In this document: positions 11,494 to 22,288 of the stretch, in pieces
How the letters are laid out: every line of letters starts with the position of its first letter
Position numbering within the stretch: the first letter of the stretch is position 1
NCBI GenBank assembly: GCA_025667525.1
Contig: CM046875.1
Location: forward strand, 202,282,125 to 202,346,124
Source: Glebionis coronaria
Taxonomy: Eukaryota; Streptophyta; Magnoliopsida; Asterales; Asteraceae
Length of the DNA: 64,000 nucleotides
Reading direction: 5' to 3'
Program-made: the position numbers and the translations under genes
The notes under the pieces: model-generated
The model's input: only the letters and a program-made list of their open reading frames with translations
What the model was told of the DNA's origin: nothing
Databases searched by the model: none

Positions 11494-13224
11494 TAATACT
11501 GGGGTTTTCACACCAAGTATCAAAGTTCGTTGTTCCAAATCTTTTCGAATTGATTATTGGTAGAAAGTGTGACTCAATTGTTCTTGGTGGAATAATAAAT
11601 GGTTTGGTTGATTATCTATTTTAAACTAAAAGCAAATAAATGTTAATGTCGTTGAGTAAAGTAAAAGCTTTAAAGATTAAACTAAAATAACGAGTTAAAA
11701 GTAAATGCTTGAAAACTTAAAGACAATATTAGAAAAATACTTGAACACTTAATAAATCTAAAACTTGAAAACTTTGTAAAAACAAGAAACTAATCTCATC
11801 GAAATACCAAATCGGAATATACTTAAAAATGCTTCAATCGGAATGTTGGAAAACAGCACTAATCGGAATATGGCAAACAAGACTCGTCGGAATACTGTCT
11901 TCGGAATAAGGCCAAATCGGAATGCTTGAAAACAAAACCAATCGGAATATCCAAAGAGTTCCTAGTCGGAATGATGGTGTAATCGGAAAGTTAATAGAAA
12001 CTTGTTGTCGGAATATTGTGAAACTGTCCCAATCAGAATAGCATAAAAAGGACACAATCGGAATAATGGGAATTAGAAGCAATCGGAATAATTAAAGAAT
12101 AAGTCTAATCGGAATGTCTCACAAACCACCACAATCGTAATGTGCTAAAACCCTTTTCCGATCAAACGATCGGAATAAGGACCTCTGATCGGAAAGCCAA
12201 ATCGGAAAGGGGTTTACCCTTTCCGATGGTACGAATTCGAGAATAGGCTAAGTATTAGACTATTTTCAATAAGCCAAATCCAAAACTTGAACGAATCTAT
12301 AATGAAAAGGACTAAATAAGCACGAATAACAACTTATCCAATCTTAAAATAAGCAATCTTTTAAATCAAACCATAAAAATGAAACTTTTTAAGAAAGCTT
12401 TTAAAAAGTAAATAAGCTAAACATACAAATAAGCCAATAAGCACAAAAAGCTTAACCGTATGAAAGCTTAAGTATGATAAAAATACGAACTTTTTAATCC
12501 TTAAAACATCAAGATCAAACACGGATCATTAACATTTCGGATCAAAATTAACTAAAATAAAGAAAGGTAGAAAGAGATTAAAGATTAAAAGCTTAAACTA
12601 AAACTTGATTAATGAAAATCAAAAAATACACAAAGGTTTAAACTTGAAAGATTAAAAAGAAAGAAAAGATGAAAACTTAGTGAGAGAAAGTTTGGAACTT
12701 TCTCTCTCTAAAAACTAGAAAGGAAAAATGAAAATGAAACTAGCTAACTAAAACTAACCAACCCTCCTAAATGTGTTTAGGAGGGTATTTATAGGAAAAT
12801 GGGGAGTGCATGTGTGGTGTGCTTCCTTCTTTCTTTTCTTTTCGACTCGATTTAAATCTTTGTCTTTTCTCGACGTCGTCTCGGGATTTGAGCTTGTCTT
12901 AGTAATTTTCTTCTTTAATTTAGACTTGAGTTCTTCGACTTCATTAAACTTCCGTCTTTAGACTTTTTCTTCGATAAATCTTCAGAATAGGTCTTGGACA
13001 TCCGTTCTTTAAGCACTCTTGATCTTTTGACTTCGTCTTTTCTCGTTTTCTTCGATAAAAGCCCGTGAAAGCCCGTGTTTTCTTCCTTTTTCATCTTTTA
13101 GTCCTAAAACACAATAAAAACACAAACCACGCATAATTCCGACTTTTACGACATAAAATACACGTTTTGGTCTTGTTAATATTGGAAATAAGTGGTAAAA
13201 GGATAAGTGTTTTCACACTTATTA
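11494..13224 (-). repeat. ATH 5' LTR
   Basis: It is 1731 bp long and pairs with 1923-3646. It has the same TAAT..ATTA ends, a minus-strand TATA box at 12786-12794, a hairpin at 12761-12786 and a CGGAAT array at about 11796-12210. It is the LTR that would drive transcription of the element. Confidence 0.95.
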
Positions 13225-13229
13225 GCTGT
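13225..13229. repeat. Target-site duplication of ATH, right copy (gctgt)
   Basis: It pairs with 1918-1922 (gctgc), four of five bases identical. The mismatch is a C/T difference. Confidence 0.85.
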
Positions 13230-13251
13230 TGTCGTGGGACCACCATCACCA

Positions 13252-13320
13252 TACCGAGACCATAAGGTCTCGGTGGTGGTTAATAAGCAAAGCCGAGACC
13301 CCCCTGGTCTCGGTTAGGCA
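13252..13320. other. Paired stem-loops with a shared stem in CHR LTR
   Basis: Two inverted repeats lie side by side: ccgagaccataaggtctcgg, then, after a GGTGG-containing spacer, ccgagacc-ccctggtctcgg. Both use the stem cgagacc/ggtctcg. The pair is kept in the other LTR at about 21440-21512, where the first stem has one mismatch and the second loop has a longer C-run. Confidence 0.7.
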
Positions 13321-14088
13321 TCGGCCAACACAAAACACCCCTAAAAACCCTTGTTTGATTTACCCATGATCATAGACATGTTTTAATAATTGTTTTTAAT
13401 TAGTTTTAAAAAACATCATGATTTTATGTGATTCATTAATTGAAAACATAAAAGAAAAGGGTTAAAAAGGTTATACCGATTACGGGGATCAATTAAGGAT
13501 GAACACACACGAATGCTTGCACAATTTCCAAGATCAAAAATCAACCGAACACCCCCTTTTGGTGTTGTATAACCGGCGGCCAAAAGAGAAGGAAGAAGAA
13601 AGATGTAGGGTTTTATTATTTTTTCTGTTTTGTGAATAATGACACAAGATTTCCTAATTCCCTTGTTTTAGTAAAAATTAAAATGGGCTTGGCCCATTCT
13701 TCTTGGTGTAGCCGCGGGTAGGGGACCCCACATGGGGTAACCCGTACCTTTTTCCGAGTCTAAGTATTATAGTGTGTTCTTGTTTTATCGTGTTCGTGTT
13801 TTATGTGTTCTAATTAATTATTGAACGTGCCTTAATATATTTATTCGTGTTCGTAATAAATATATATACGTAAATAATATTATCTCGTGATTAAATTACG
13901 TTCATGATTATAATTATTATTTGTATAATTATCGTGTGTTCAAACATAATAAATACTTATCGTGTTCTAACACGTACGTAATACTTAAAATTCTTATACG
14001 TGAACGTAAACATGCTGAAAGGAAAGTTTTAATCTAGTACGTACGATCTAATGGGTACTATTCATGGTAAATGCATGCGGGTTTTACA

Positions 14089-14106
14089 ACTCTTCCCCCT
14101 AAAAAG
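14089..14106 (-). other. CHR polypurine tract
   Basis: On minus a purine-rich stretch (AGGGGGAAGAGT) directly precedes the 3' LTR start TGTAAAAC. A GGGGACGAATTATT block lies just upstream. This arrangement is characteristic of Tekay/Del elements. Confidence 0.85.
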
Positions 14107-14164
14107 AATAATTCGTCCCCGAATTATAGATAAAGTAAATTGGAAAAGAAGAACATACCCGAAT

Positions 14165-17100
14165 TCAAAATATAAAATGAGGGTAAGAAGCCCGGATATA
14201 CTCCTATGTTTCCCAAATGGCTTCCCGCTCGGTATGATCCCTCCAAAGGATTTTGACGAATGGAATCGTCTTCCTTCTCATGACTCGTTATTGTCTGTCA
14301 AGAACTCGTTCGGGTTCTTCTATGAAAGTGAAATCTTCAGGTATCTGTTCTAGTGGATACTGAACCATGTGAAGGGGATGATACTGGTACCCTCTGAGTA
14401 AGGACACATGAAACACATTATGTACATGCGAAAGCTGCAGAGGTAACGCTAACCGGTAAGATACTTCACCGACTCGTTCAATGATATCAAACGATCCGAT
14501 GAAACGAGGACTGAGCTTCCTTTTAATCCTGAAGCGTCTAACACCACGTGCCGGCGAAACCTTAAGAAAGACGTGATCTCCTACGTTAAAATGTATGTCC
14601 CTACGATGCTTATCGGCGTAACTCTTCTGTCGTGACCGTGCTTCTTGAAGTTTCTGCTTAGCTACTGCGACCCTCTCATTAGTCATCTCTATGATCTCTG
14701 GTCCTTCAATTGTTCTCTCACCAACCTGATCCCAGCAGATTGGGGCGCGACACTTTCTACCATACAACATCTCGAAAGAAGCACACTTGATACTTGCGTG
14801 CCAACTGTTGTTGTATGCAAACTCTACCAAACAGATATATTCGTCCCAATCACCCGTCCATTCCAACGCACATGACCTCAGCATGTCTTCCAATGTCTGA
14901 ATCGTTCGCTCCGACTGCCCGTCTGTTTGAGGATGAAAAGTCGTGCTAAGCTTAAGTTGTGTACCCCAAGCTTTCTGCAGACTCTTCCAAAATCGCGAAG
15001 TGAGTCGAGGATCTCTGTCTGAGACGATGCTGGATGGAGCACTGTGGAGTCTCATGATCTCTCTTCTATACGTATCGGCGAGTTTACTGACCGAATCTTC
15101 CTTGCAGATCGGTAAGAAATGAGCTGATTTAGTAAGTCGATCTACGATAACCCAAATTGCATCGTGCTTCCTCTTGGTTGGCGGAAGACCAGTAACGAAA
15201 TCCATGGTGATTTTGTCCCACTTCCACTCTGGGATATCTAACGGTTGAAGGAGACCGCCAGATCGCTGATGCTCGATCTTAACCTGCTGGCCGGTAAGAC
15301 ATTTGGAGACGTAAGTGGCCACATCCTGTTTCATACCACTCCACCAAAAGTACTGCTTTATGTCATGGTACATCTTAGTCGAACCAGGATGTATAGAGAA
15401 TGGGGAGCTATGAGCTTCAGCTAACAAGGCTTCCCGGAGTTCTTGATCATCAGGAACACAAAGTCTCGTGCCCTGCCATACGATACCATCTGCATCTACT
15501 CTGAATTCCGTCTGCTTCTCCAAATTCTGAACTATCGCCCAGATTTCTCCATCATCTTTCTGAGCTTCCTTGATCTTAGAGAGTAACTCGGGTTCTACTC
15601 TAAGATTAGCCCAGTAACCATGTTGTCCATGTACCATGATCTCTACGTCTAGTCGCTCCAAGTCTCTTATGATTTCCTCCTCAATCTTAATGCCGTTGAT
15701 CATTCCGGACTTCCTGCTAAGTGCATCTGCTACTACATTCGCCTTTCCGGGATGATACTGCAGATTAATGTCATAATCCTTCAACAGCTCTAACCATCTC
15801 CTCTGCCTCATGTTCAATTCACGCTGAGTGAAGATATACTTCAAGCTCTTGTGGTCCGTGAAAATGTCACATGATTCTCCATATAAGTAGTGCCTCCATA
15901 TCTTCAATGCAAACACGACTGCAGCAAGTTCCAAGTCATGCGTAGGGTAATTTTCTTCATAAGGCTTAAGCTGTCGTGAAGCGTACGCGATCACTTTCCC
16001 ATGTTGCATGAGAACACAGCCAAGTCCCTTCCTCGATGCATCATTGTAGATTTGAAATCCACCCGTACCAGATGGGAGAGTAAGAATAGGTGCAGATACT
16101 AGCTTCTGCTTCAGGTCTTCAAAGCTCTTCTCTCGTTCTTCAGTCCAGACGAATTTCTCCCCTTTCCGCATCAGTTTGGTCAATGGCAGTGCTAAGCGGG
16201 AAAAGTTCTCCATGAACCTACGGTAATAGCCAACTAAGCCTAAGAAACTGCGGACTTCAGTCGCTGATGTCGGCCTCGGCTATTTAGTAATAGCCTCAAC
16301 CTTCGCTGGATCCATAGTGATTCCTTCTGCTGACACAATGTGGCCTAAGAATGCCACCTTGTCTAACCAGAACTCACACTTGGAGAATTTAGCATACAGC
16401 TGCTTCTGGCGAAGAATCTGTAGTACTATACGAAGACGGTCTTCGTGTTCCTCCTTGGACTTTGAGAAAATCAGGATGTCATCGATGAAGAGAATGACGA
16501 ACTTGTCCAGAAATTCATGGAAGATTCTGTTCATCAAATCCATGAACACTACTGGAGCATTGTTCAGGCTGAATGGCATGACTACAAATTCGTAGTGGCC
16601 ATAGCGGGTACGAAAAGCAGTCTCGGCGATGTCCTGCTACTTAACCCGTAGTTGATGATAGCCTGACCTAAGATCAATCTTGTAGAAGTGTTTGGCCCCT
16701 TGGAGTTGGTCAAACAGATCGTCTATGCGTGGTAGTGGATACCTATTCCTGATAAAAATTTTGTTGAGCTCGCGATAGTCTATGCAAAAACGCATACTGT
16801 CGTCCTTCTTCTTAACAAATAAGACCGGTGCGCCCCATGGAGATGCGCTCGGTCGAATGAAACCTAGTTCTAGAAGTTCTTGCAGTTGATCCTTCAGCTC
16901 CTTTAACTCTATGGGAGCCATTCGATAAGGAGCCTTGGAAATCGGTTCAGCTCCTGGGATAAGCTCGATATTAAATTCCACTTCTCATGCAGGTGGTATG
17001 CCCGGAAGTTCTCCTGGAAATACATCTTGGAATTCCGACACTATAGGTTGATCCTGAATTGATGGACATTCAGCATCCATGTCGTGAACCGTAGCTAGAT

Positions 17101-17639
17101 TACCCTCGCAGCCATGTGACAGTAGTGCACGCGCTTGCAGGGTAGATATGATTTGTACAGACCTTCCGGGTATGAACCCGTTGTGAATGTACTCTGGTGC
17201 ATTAACATCACCGAAGATAACTTGATATGAATGACAGTCTATGGTAGCATGATGCTTGGATAGCCAATCCATTCCCAAAATCATGTCAAAGTCATTCATG
17301 TCCAGCAGAAGTGCGTCAACAGGACGAACCTTATCGTCAAATTCTAGGGGAAGACTCTTGTATACATTGGTTAAGCGTACAGAGTCTCTCAAAGGCGTGG
17401 AAATACTCAGTATATTATCTACTGGCATGGGGAGCATCCTAATGTTCTTGGCAAAAGCAGTAGAAATGACCGAGTGAGTAGCACCCGTATCAAATAGAAC
17501 ACACGTAGCCTGACCATACATATACAAGATTCCAGTGATGGTACCTGTAGACTTGTTGGCCTGATCTCGAGATGTCGTGTAGACACGTCCAGTGGTAGGA
17601 GGCGGCTTAGTATCAGCATGTCCCGATATGCCCTCCATC
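14165..17639 (-). pseudogene. pol: CHR pol: protease, RT, RNase H, integrase, chromodomain (stops in frame)
   Basis: One continuous minus frame encodes protease (FDTGATHSVIS), RT ([10 protein letters not shown]; polymerase motif FIDD), RNase H (NDASRKGLG..., TDHKSL), integrase with a D-D-35-E core ([23 protein letters not shown]) and the HVFHVSLLR linker. A chromodomain near 14165-14340 normally steers integration towards methylated histone. Five in-frame stops break it: 16985 (fits CGA to TGA), 16637, 16280 (fits TGG to TAG), 14288 and 14204. The last two lie inside the chromodomain. No frameshift is needed, so decay is by point changes. The integrase zinc-finger region reads KCLTGQQ where a CX2C is expected, a further loss. 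Confidence 0.92.
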
Positions 17640-17792
17640 TCGCCCTTACGGCAGTCCTTCATGAGAGGGCTAGGAAGACCACACTTGAAGCATGCGTCAG
17701 TGTTACGACGACATGGCCCTGGGTGCCTACGGTGGCAAGTAGAGCAAAGAGGATGAGTATATCCTCCAGCAGGTGCTCTGGCTGGCTGAGGA

Positions 17793-17866
17793 CTTGATAA
17801 AACATTTTACATGAAACATGATAATAGGGTACTAAGGACAATGCGAATAATCGTAAGATTGAATAC
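17793..17866 (-). other. Intron-like insertion C in CHR gag
   Basis: It is 74 bp, AT-rich, beginning GTATTC and ending ATCAAG on minus, with in-frame stops. Removal brings the zinc-knuckle coding sequence next to the upstream Gag sequence but leaves the frame one base off. An acceptor of CAGG that lost one G would explain this. Confidence 0.5.
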
Positions 17867-17946
17867 CAGTGATAGATGGACGGCTAGGCTGTGAACCTCT
17901 CTGGTTCTGGTCCCTACCGTTTCCATGGTTCCTGGTAGAAGATTTG

Positions 17947-18008
17947 CTAGAGTGTCAGAATTATGAGTTATAACATGAAATCATAAGAAAATGCGTAAGT
18001 ATTAGGAC
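17947..18008 (-). other. Intron-like insertion B in CHR gag
   Basis: It is 62 bp, AT-rich, beginning GTCCTAA after AGCAG and ending CACTCTAG on minus. Removal joins ...NDS with SKSSTRN... in frame. The length is near the lower limit for plant introns. Confidence 0.6.
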
Positions 18009-18158
18009 CTGCTGTCGTTGGAGTGTCCAGTGTTGTTACGGTAATTATCATTACCTCCACGCCTATCTGTAGCAGAACGGTCGTTAGTCTGACCGTTTCC
18101 CTTGGGCTGATTAGGCTGCTGCTGAGTAGCCGGCTGAGACCGGTCCCCACTTTTCTGC

Positions 18159-18241
18159 CTAGAAGGTACAATTTAAGAGATGAATAATTGACATATACAG
18201 AAAGAATACGGATGGGTCACCGCTTGAATACGAATGTTTAC
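18159..18241 (-). other. Intron-like insertion A in CHR gag
   Basis: It is 83 bp with a strong donor (AG|GTAAAC) and a pyrimidine-rich acceptor (CCTTCTAG) on minus. Removal joins ...PDKR with QKSGDRS... in frame and removes the stop that ends the capsid ORF. Confidence 0.65.
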
Positions 18242-18969
18242 CTCTTGTCGGGTTTCTCAGCTTCCCCGAACTCATCTCTCTCATGCAGCATCTCCAGCTT
18301 ACGTGCCGCATCGGCCACTTGTGCTACTGTGTTGAACGTAGCACACACCAAGTTGTTTGCGACCGATGTACGAAGAGCCCACCTAAAGTGGTGTGCCTGC
18401 TCTTCAGGAGTACCTGCCGTTGCACCAAGGAAACCAGCTAAGCGAAGAAAGCGCTGCATGAACTCGTTGCTATTCTCCCCAGCTCTCTGTCGGATCTCAT
18501 GGTACTCCCTCTTAAGCTTGTCTTGCTCAGCCTTGGGAAAGAACTGCTCCATCACCCTATCTCTGAACTGAGTCCATGTCAAACCATCCACCCAATTATC
18601 ACCTCCCTCAGACAGCTTCAATGTTAACCACCAGTTTAACACATCGTCTTCGAACTGGTAGCATGCCAACCTCGCTTTGTACACGGGGTCACAACCCATA
18701 GCATCGAAGATCTTCTCGATGTGAGCCAACCAGCTTTCAGCTTCACTGGGGCTATCTGTTCTCTCGAAAGCTCGAGGACGGAGCTTGTTGAATCTCTCCA
18801 GCCATATTGCCAATGTCACCGGAGGAGGAGGAGGAGGTGCTTGGTTTTGCTGCTGATTGTTGGCACCCTGAACCTCAGCCCTGATGTCATTCCTCAATTG
18901 AGGAAGCAAAGCTTGCATTGCAGCTTGGATTGCTGCATTGAGTTGTTCCTGCTCGCGTGTGAGAACCAT

Positions 18970-19421
18970 CTGACAATATAACATAAAACATATAATTAAA
19001 CAGATCAAAACATAAAATATATTTATACATGAAAAAAATTTATACCAATAAATCAAGAGAAAAAATTTATGCAAGAAAATTTTGTATATGAATGCATGAT
19101 GCAGTTTTATGAAAACTTTTGTATGCTCGAGAGTGAACGCCTATGGTCAGTTCACCCAAAATAAAAGACATGGCGAGGGGACACCTATGGGTCGGTCCCA
19201 AATTTAAAAGTTTCGATATAACACATGCAACTAAATAGGGCCAGTCCTGTACCAACCATTACTTAGTCATAAACCTGCGACAATGACATATATATGTATG
19301 CATAAAAATGATGATGCATGAAAACGACTGTCAATTCTAGGAAGACCATAGTGACTACCCACTAATCACAGGTCATGTTTTGAGAGCCTACAGGTCGAAG
19401 CCTTGGCTCTGATACCATAAT
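18970..19421 (-). other. CHR leader and primer-binding site
   Basis: The primer-binding site on minus at 19401-19417 begins TGGTATCAGAGCC, the complement of initiator tRNA-Met, four bases after the 5' LTR end. The remaining leader is AT-rich. Small ORFs here are not conserved. Confidence 0.9.
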
Positions 19422-22283
19422 TGTAACACCCCATTTTGATAATGGAATGCCACGCATAATTATGGTGTGTCATCAAAGCATACAAGGATAAATGTCTAAA
19501 ACATTACATGACCATAAAAAGGAAATACCGGAATCAAACATCGGTAGTCCAAAAGTAAAGCTAATCACACACAAACATAAGTACTGTAAATGAAAGGACT
19601 AAACAATGTCCAAAGAAAGAGTATCAAAGTATAGATAATGCATAAAGTAAAGAAAGGCTAGAAAGCTTCCAGTCCATATGCACGTACGCTTAAAGTCTAC
19701 GTACGTCCCTGAGTACCTTCCGTTTTGGGAACATGAAAAGGAAAACGATTGAGCAATACGCTCAATGCACGGATGTACAATAAAGCTTGAATAATATAAG
19801 CATATAAGCATATAACAGCGGAAGAAACTAAGTCCCGAATAACCCGGTTAAGTCTTAGTAAAACTGGTTTTATAGTTTGAAAAGCCTTATGTTTATCTTA
19901 TAAAAACTGTTTAACATATTTTACCATTAGCCAATATAGGTCATGAAAATCCACCGTGCATGAATACTTGGAGGGGTGACCTCATCATGCAAATTAGAGG
20001 GGCTGCCTCTAATTTAATATACTGGTTTTGGGTAGGAGGGATCAGCTCGTTGTGAAGGATGCAAGGCACACACCACATTCACACTGAGTAATCTGCTGAA
20101 AAACATGTAACTAGGATGCACCCATACGCCCCACATGATAAATATAATAATATGGCCAAAAGCTGAAGGGACGCCACGAGCAATCACTCCGCCGTGGGGA
20201 AGTCATAACACTAGTGCCTCTAGTGTTATGGTTATGGTACCTCCATAACTAGGTGAAACTGGTCATGCATGTATATGGCTATAGGTTTTCTAATTAAACA
20301 TAAGCGATCAAACATATAAACTTATACTATGGGAAAACAGTTGGCTGCATACGGGGAATCCTAATAAGGAAAGAATGTCCGTACTGAAAGGACGGGAATC
20401 CGTACCTTATGTCCAGTGAACAAAGAAGACGAACAGAAGAGAGTCCTACTTCGGTATCACTAATGCTACATAAATACATACGTGTATAAGTATCTGATTA
20501 CTAAATACGTACTGGTTTTATGTCATGTCTTAGCTTATTTTATACGTTCATGTCATATTTTACTGTTTTAAGCTTTATACTGTGTTTATCTTATATTCTG
20601 TCTATTCTGATTAAGTATTTCTTGTATTTCATGCATTATTATGCTTGTTTTGTAATAATAAGTAACTTTCTAAAAATAGCAGGTTTCCTAAAATAGAAAG
20701 TTACCAAAAATAGAAAGTTACCAAAAATAGAAAGTTTCCAAAAATAGAAAGTTTCCAAAAATAAAGTTTCCAAAAATAGAAAGATTCCAAAAATAGAATT
20801 ACTGCTTGAAATAGATAAGTTTCTAAAAATAGAAAGTTTCCATAAATAGATTAGCTGCCTTAATTAAATAAGTTTCTAAAAATAGAAAGTTTCCATAAAT
20901 AGATATAAGCTGGTTAAATAAGCTAATTATATAAGCTTAAGTGTTTTCTGATTATTATTCTAAGTCATATTGTTATAAGGTATAGTTTATTAATTATTAC
21001 ATGTAAATTAAATAAACTATAGGTTAAAAGTATTTAATTAAATATATCATGATTTTAATTAAATAAGGTAAAATACTTAGGTTAAAACATGTATTATTAA
21101 TTATTAATAATATAACCTAAGTCATGTTAATTAATTAATTATAGTCATGGTTTTAATAATTAATTAATTATAAAGTCTAGTAAAATATAAATACTTAGGT
21201 TAAAATTCATGATCTAATAATTAAATTTATAACCTAAGTCATGTTAATTAAATTAATCATGTCATGTTTTATTAATTTAATTTTTAACACATAACTATTA
21301 AAATCATAAACCTTAAAAATTCATCTATGCACCGGACCCGTAACTAGAAACCATGAACCAGACCCGTAATCAACACCATACCCCGAACCAAGTTCGGGGT
21401 TCCCTTGTTTTGGTTACTGCCGTAGGACCACCATCACCATACCAAGACCATAAGGTCTCGGTGGTGGTTAATAAGCCAAGCCGAGACCCCCCCCCCCCTT
21501 GGTCTCGGTTAGGCATTGGCCAACACAAAACACCCCTAAAAACCCTTGTTTGATTTACCCATGATCATAGACATGTTTTAATAATTGTTTTTAATTAGTT
21601 TTTAAAAACATCATGATTTTATGTGATTCATTAAATCAAAACATAAAAGAAAAGGGTTAAAAAGGTTATACCGATTACGTGGATCAATTAAGGATGAACA
21701 CACACGGATGCTTGCACAATTTCCAAGATAAAAAAATCAACCGAACACCCCCTTTTGGTGTTGTATAACCGGCGGCCAAAAGAGAAGGAAGAAGAAAGAT
21801 TTAGGGTTTTGTTATTTTTCTTGTTTTGTGAATAATGACACAAGATTTCCTAATTCCCTTGTTTTAGTAAAAATTAAAATGGGCTTGGCCCATTTTTCTT
21901 GGTGTAGCTGCGGGTAGGGGGCCCCACATGGGGTAACCCGTACCTTTTTCCGAGTCTAAGTATTATAGTGTGTTCGTGTTTTATCCTGTTTGTGTTTTAT
22001 GTGTTCTAATTAATTATTGATCGTGCCTTAATATATTTATTCGTGTTCGTAATAAATATATATACGTAAATAATATTATCTCGTGATTAAATTACGTTCA
22101 TGATTATAATTATTATTTGAATAATTATCGTGTGTTCATACGTAATAAATACTTATCGTGTTCTAACACGTACGTAATACTTAAAATTCTTATACGTGAA
22201 CGTAAACATGCTATAAAAGGAAAGTTTTAATCTAGTACGTACGAAATGGGTACTATTCAAGGTAAAAGCATGCGGGTTTTACA
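19422..22283 (-). repeat. CHR 5' LTR (complete, 2862 bp)
   Basis: It begins TGTAACA and ends TTTTACA on plus, giving TG..CA ends on both strands. It pairs with 1-1922 plus 13225-14088. It contains the tandem repeat at about 20680-20900, runs of AT-rich sequence, the paired stem-loops at about 21440-21512 and a long C-run at about 21486-21497. Confidence 0.95.
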
Positions 22284-22288
22284 CTCTA
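22284..22288. repeat. Presumed CHR target-site duplication, right copy (ctcta)
   Basis: These are the five bases of COP next to the CHR LTR. The partner copy would be about 78 bp left of the window, so it cannot be checked here. Confidence 0.45.

Larger units (their letters stand above)
1923..13224 (-). mobile_element. ATH: Athila-type Ty3/gypsy element with full but broken gag-pol
   Basis: This is an 11.3-kb element on the minus strand. It has LTRs of 1724 and 1731 bp, a primer-binding site with the TGGCGCC core, gag, retropepsin, RT, RNase H, integrase, a long non-coding 3' region and a polypurine tract. The integrase C-terminal region, the AITTRSG motif in gag and the long leaderless 3' region fit the Athila clade. 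The LTRs begin TAAT and end ATTA on the plus strand instead of the usual TG..CA. It is inserted in the 3' LTR of CHR with a 5-bp duplication. Frameshifts and stops make it non-functional. Confidence 0.93.
13225..14088 (-). repeat. CHR 3' LTR, right part
   Basis: This continues the LTR broken at 1922 and matches about 21418-22283 of the 5' LTR. It ends ...TTTTACA on plus (TGTAAAAC on minus), the proper LTR terminus next to the polypurine tract. It contains two neighbouring stem-loops built from the same stem (see 13252-13320). Confidence 0.93.
17640..18969 (-). pseudogene. gag: CHR gag interrupted by three intron-like insertions
   Basis: Gag starts at MVLTREQ (ATG at 18969). The capsid region (WLAHIEKIFDAMGC) is open to 18241. 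The frame then meets a stop, but removing three GT..AG segments (18159-18241, 17947-18008, 17793-17866) continues a Gag-like, Gln/Asn-rich sequence into the zinc knuckle. The first two removals keep the frame exactly. The third leaves a one-base discrepancy at its acceptor. The knuckle reads CFKCGLPSPLMKDC, with Pro where the zinc-binding His is expected, so it is probably inactive. The upstream in-frame Met at 19074 is not used because its extension is an AT-rich hydrophobic leader translation. Confidence 0.8.
1..22283 (-). mobile_element. CHR: Ty3/gypsy chromovirus (Tekay/Del-like), split by ATH
   Basis: This is an LTR retrotransposon read on the minus strand. The order on minus is 5' LTR (19422-22283), primer-binding site, gag, protease, RT, RNase H, integrase, chromodomain, polypurine tract, then 3' LTR (13225-14088 plus 1-1922). 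The 3' LTR is interrupted by the ATH element at 1923-13224. Window base 1 aligns with 19500 of the right LTR, so the true left end should lie about 78 bp outside the window. The chromodomain downstream of integrase and the large LTRs (2862 bp) fit the Tekay/Del clade. The element itself sits in the third ORF of the copia element COP. The reading frames carry many stops, so it is dead. Confidence 0.93.

Noticed and set aside
19401..19417. tRNA-Met gene fragment
   Set aside because: Only the primer-binding site complement is present, at the exact position next to the LTR.
21486..21497. Long C-run in CHR 5' LTR and G10 run near 52832
   Set aside because: Homopolymer length differences are probably slippage or sequencing error; no function claimed.
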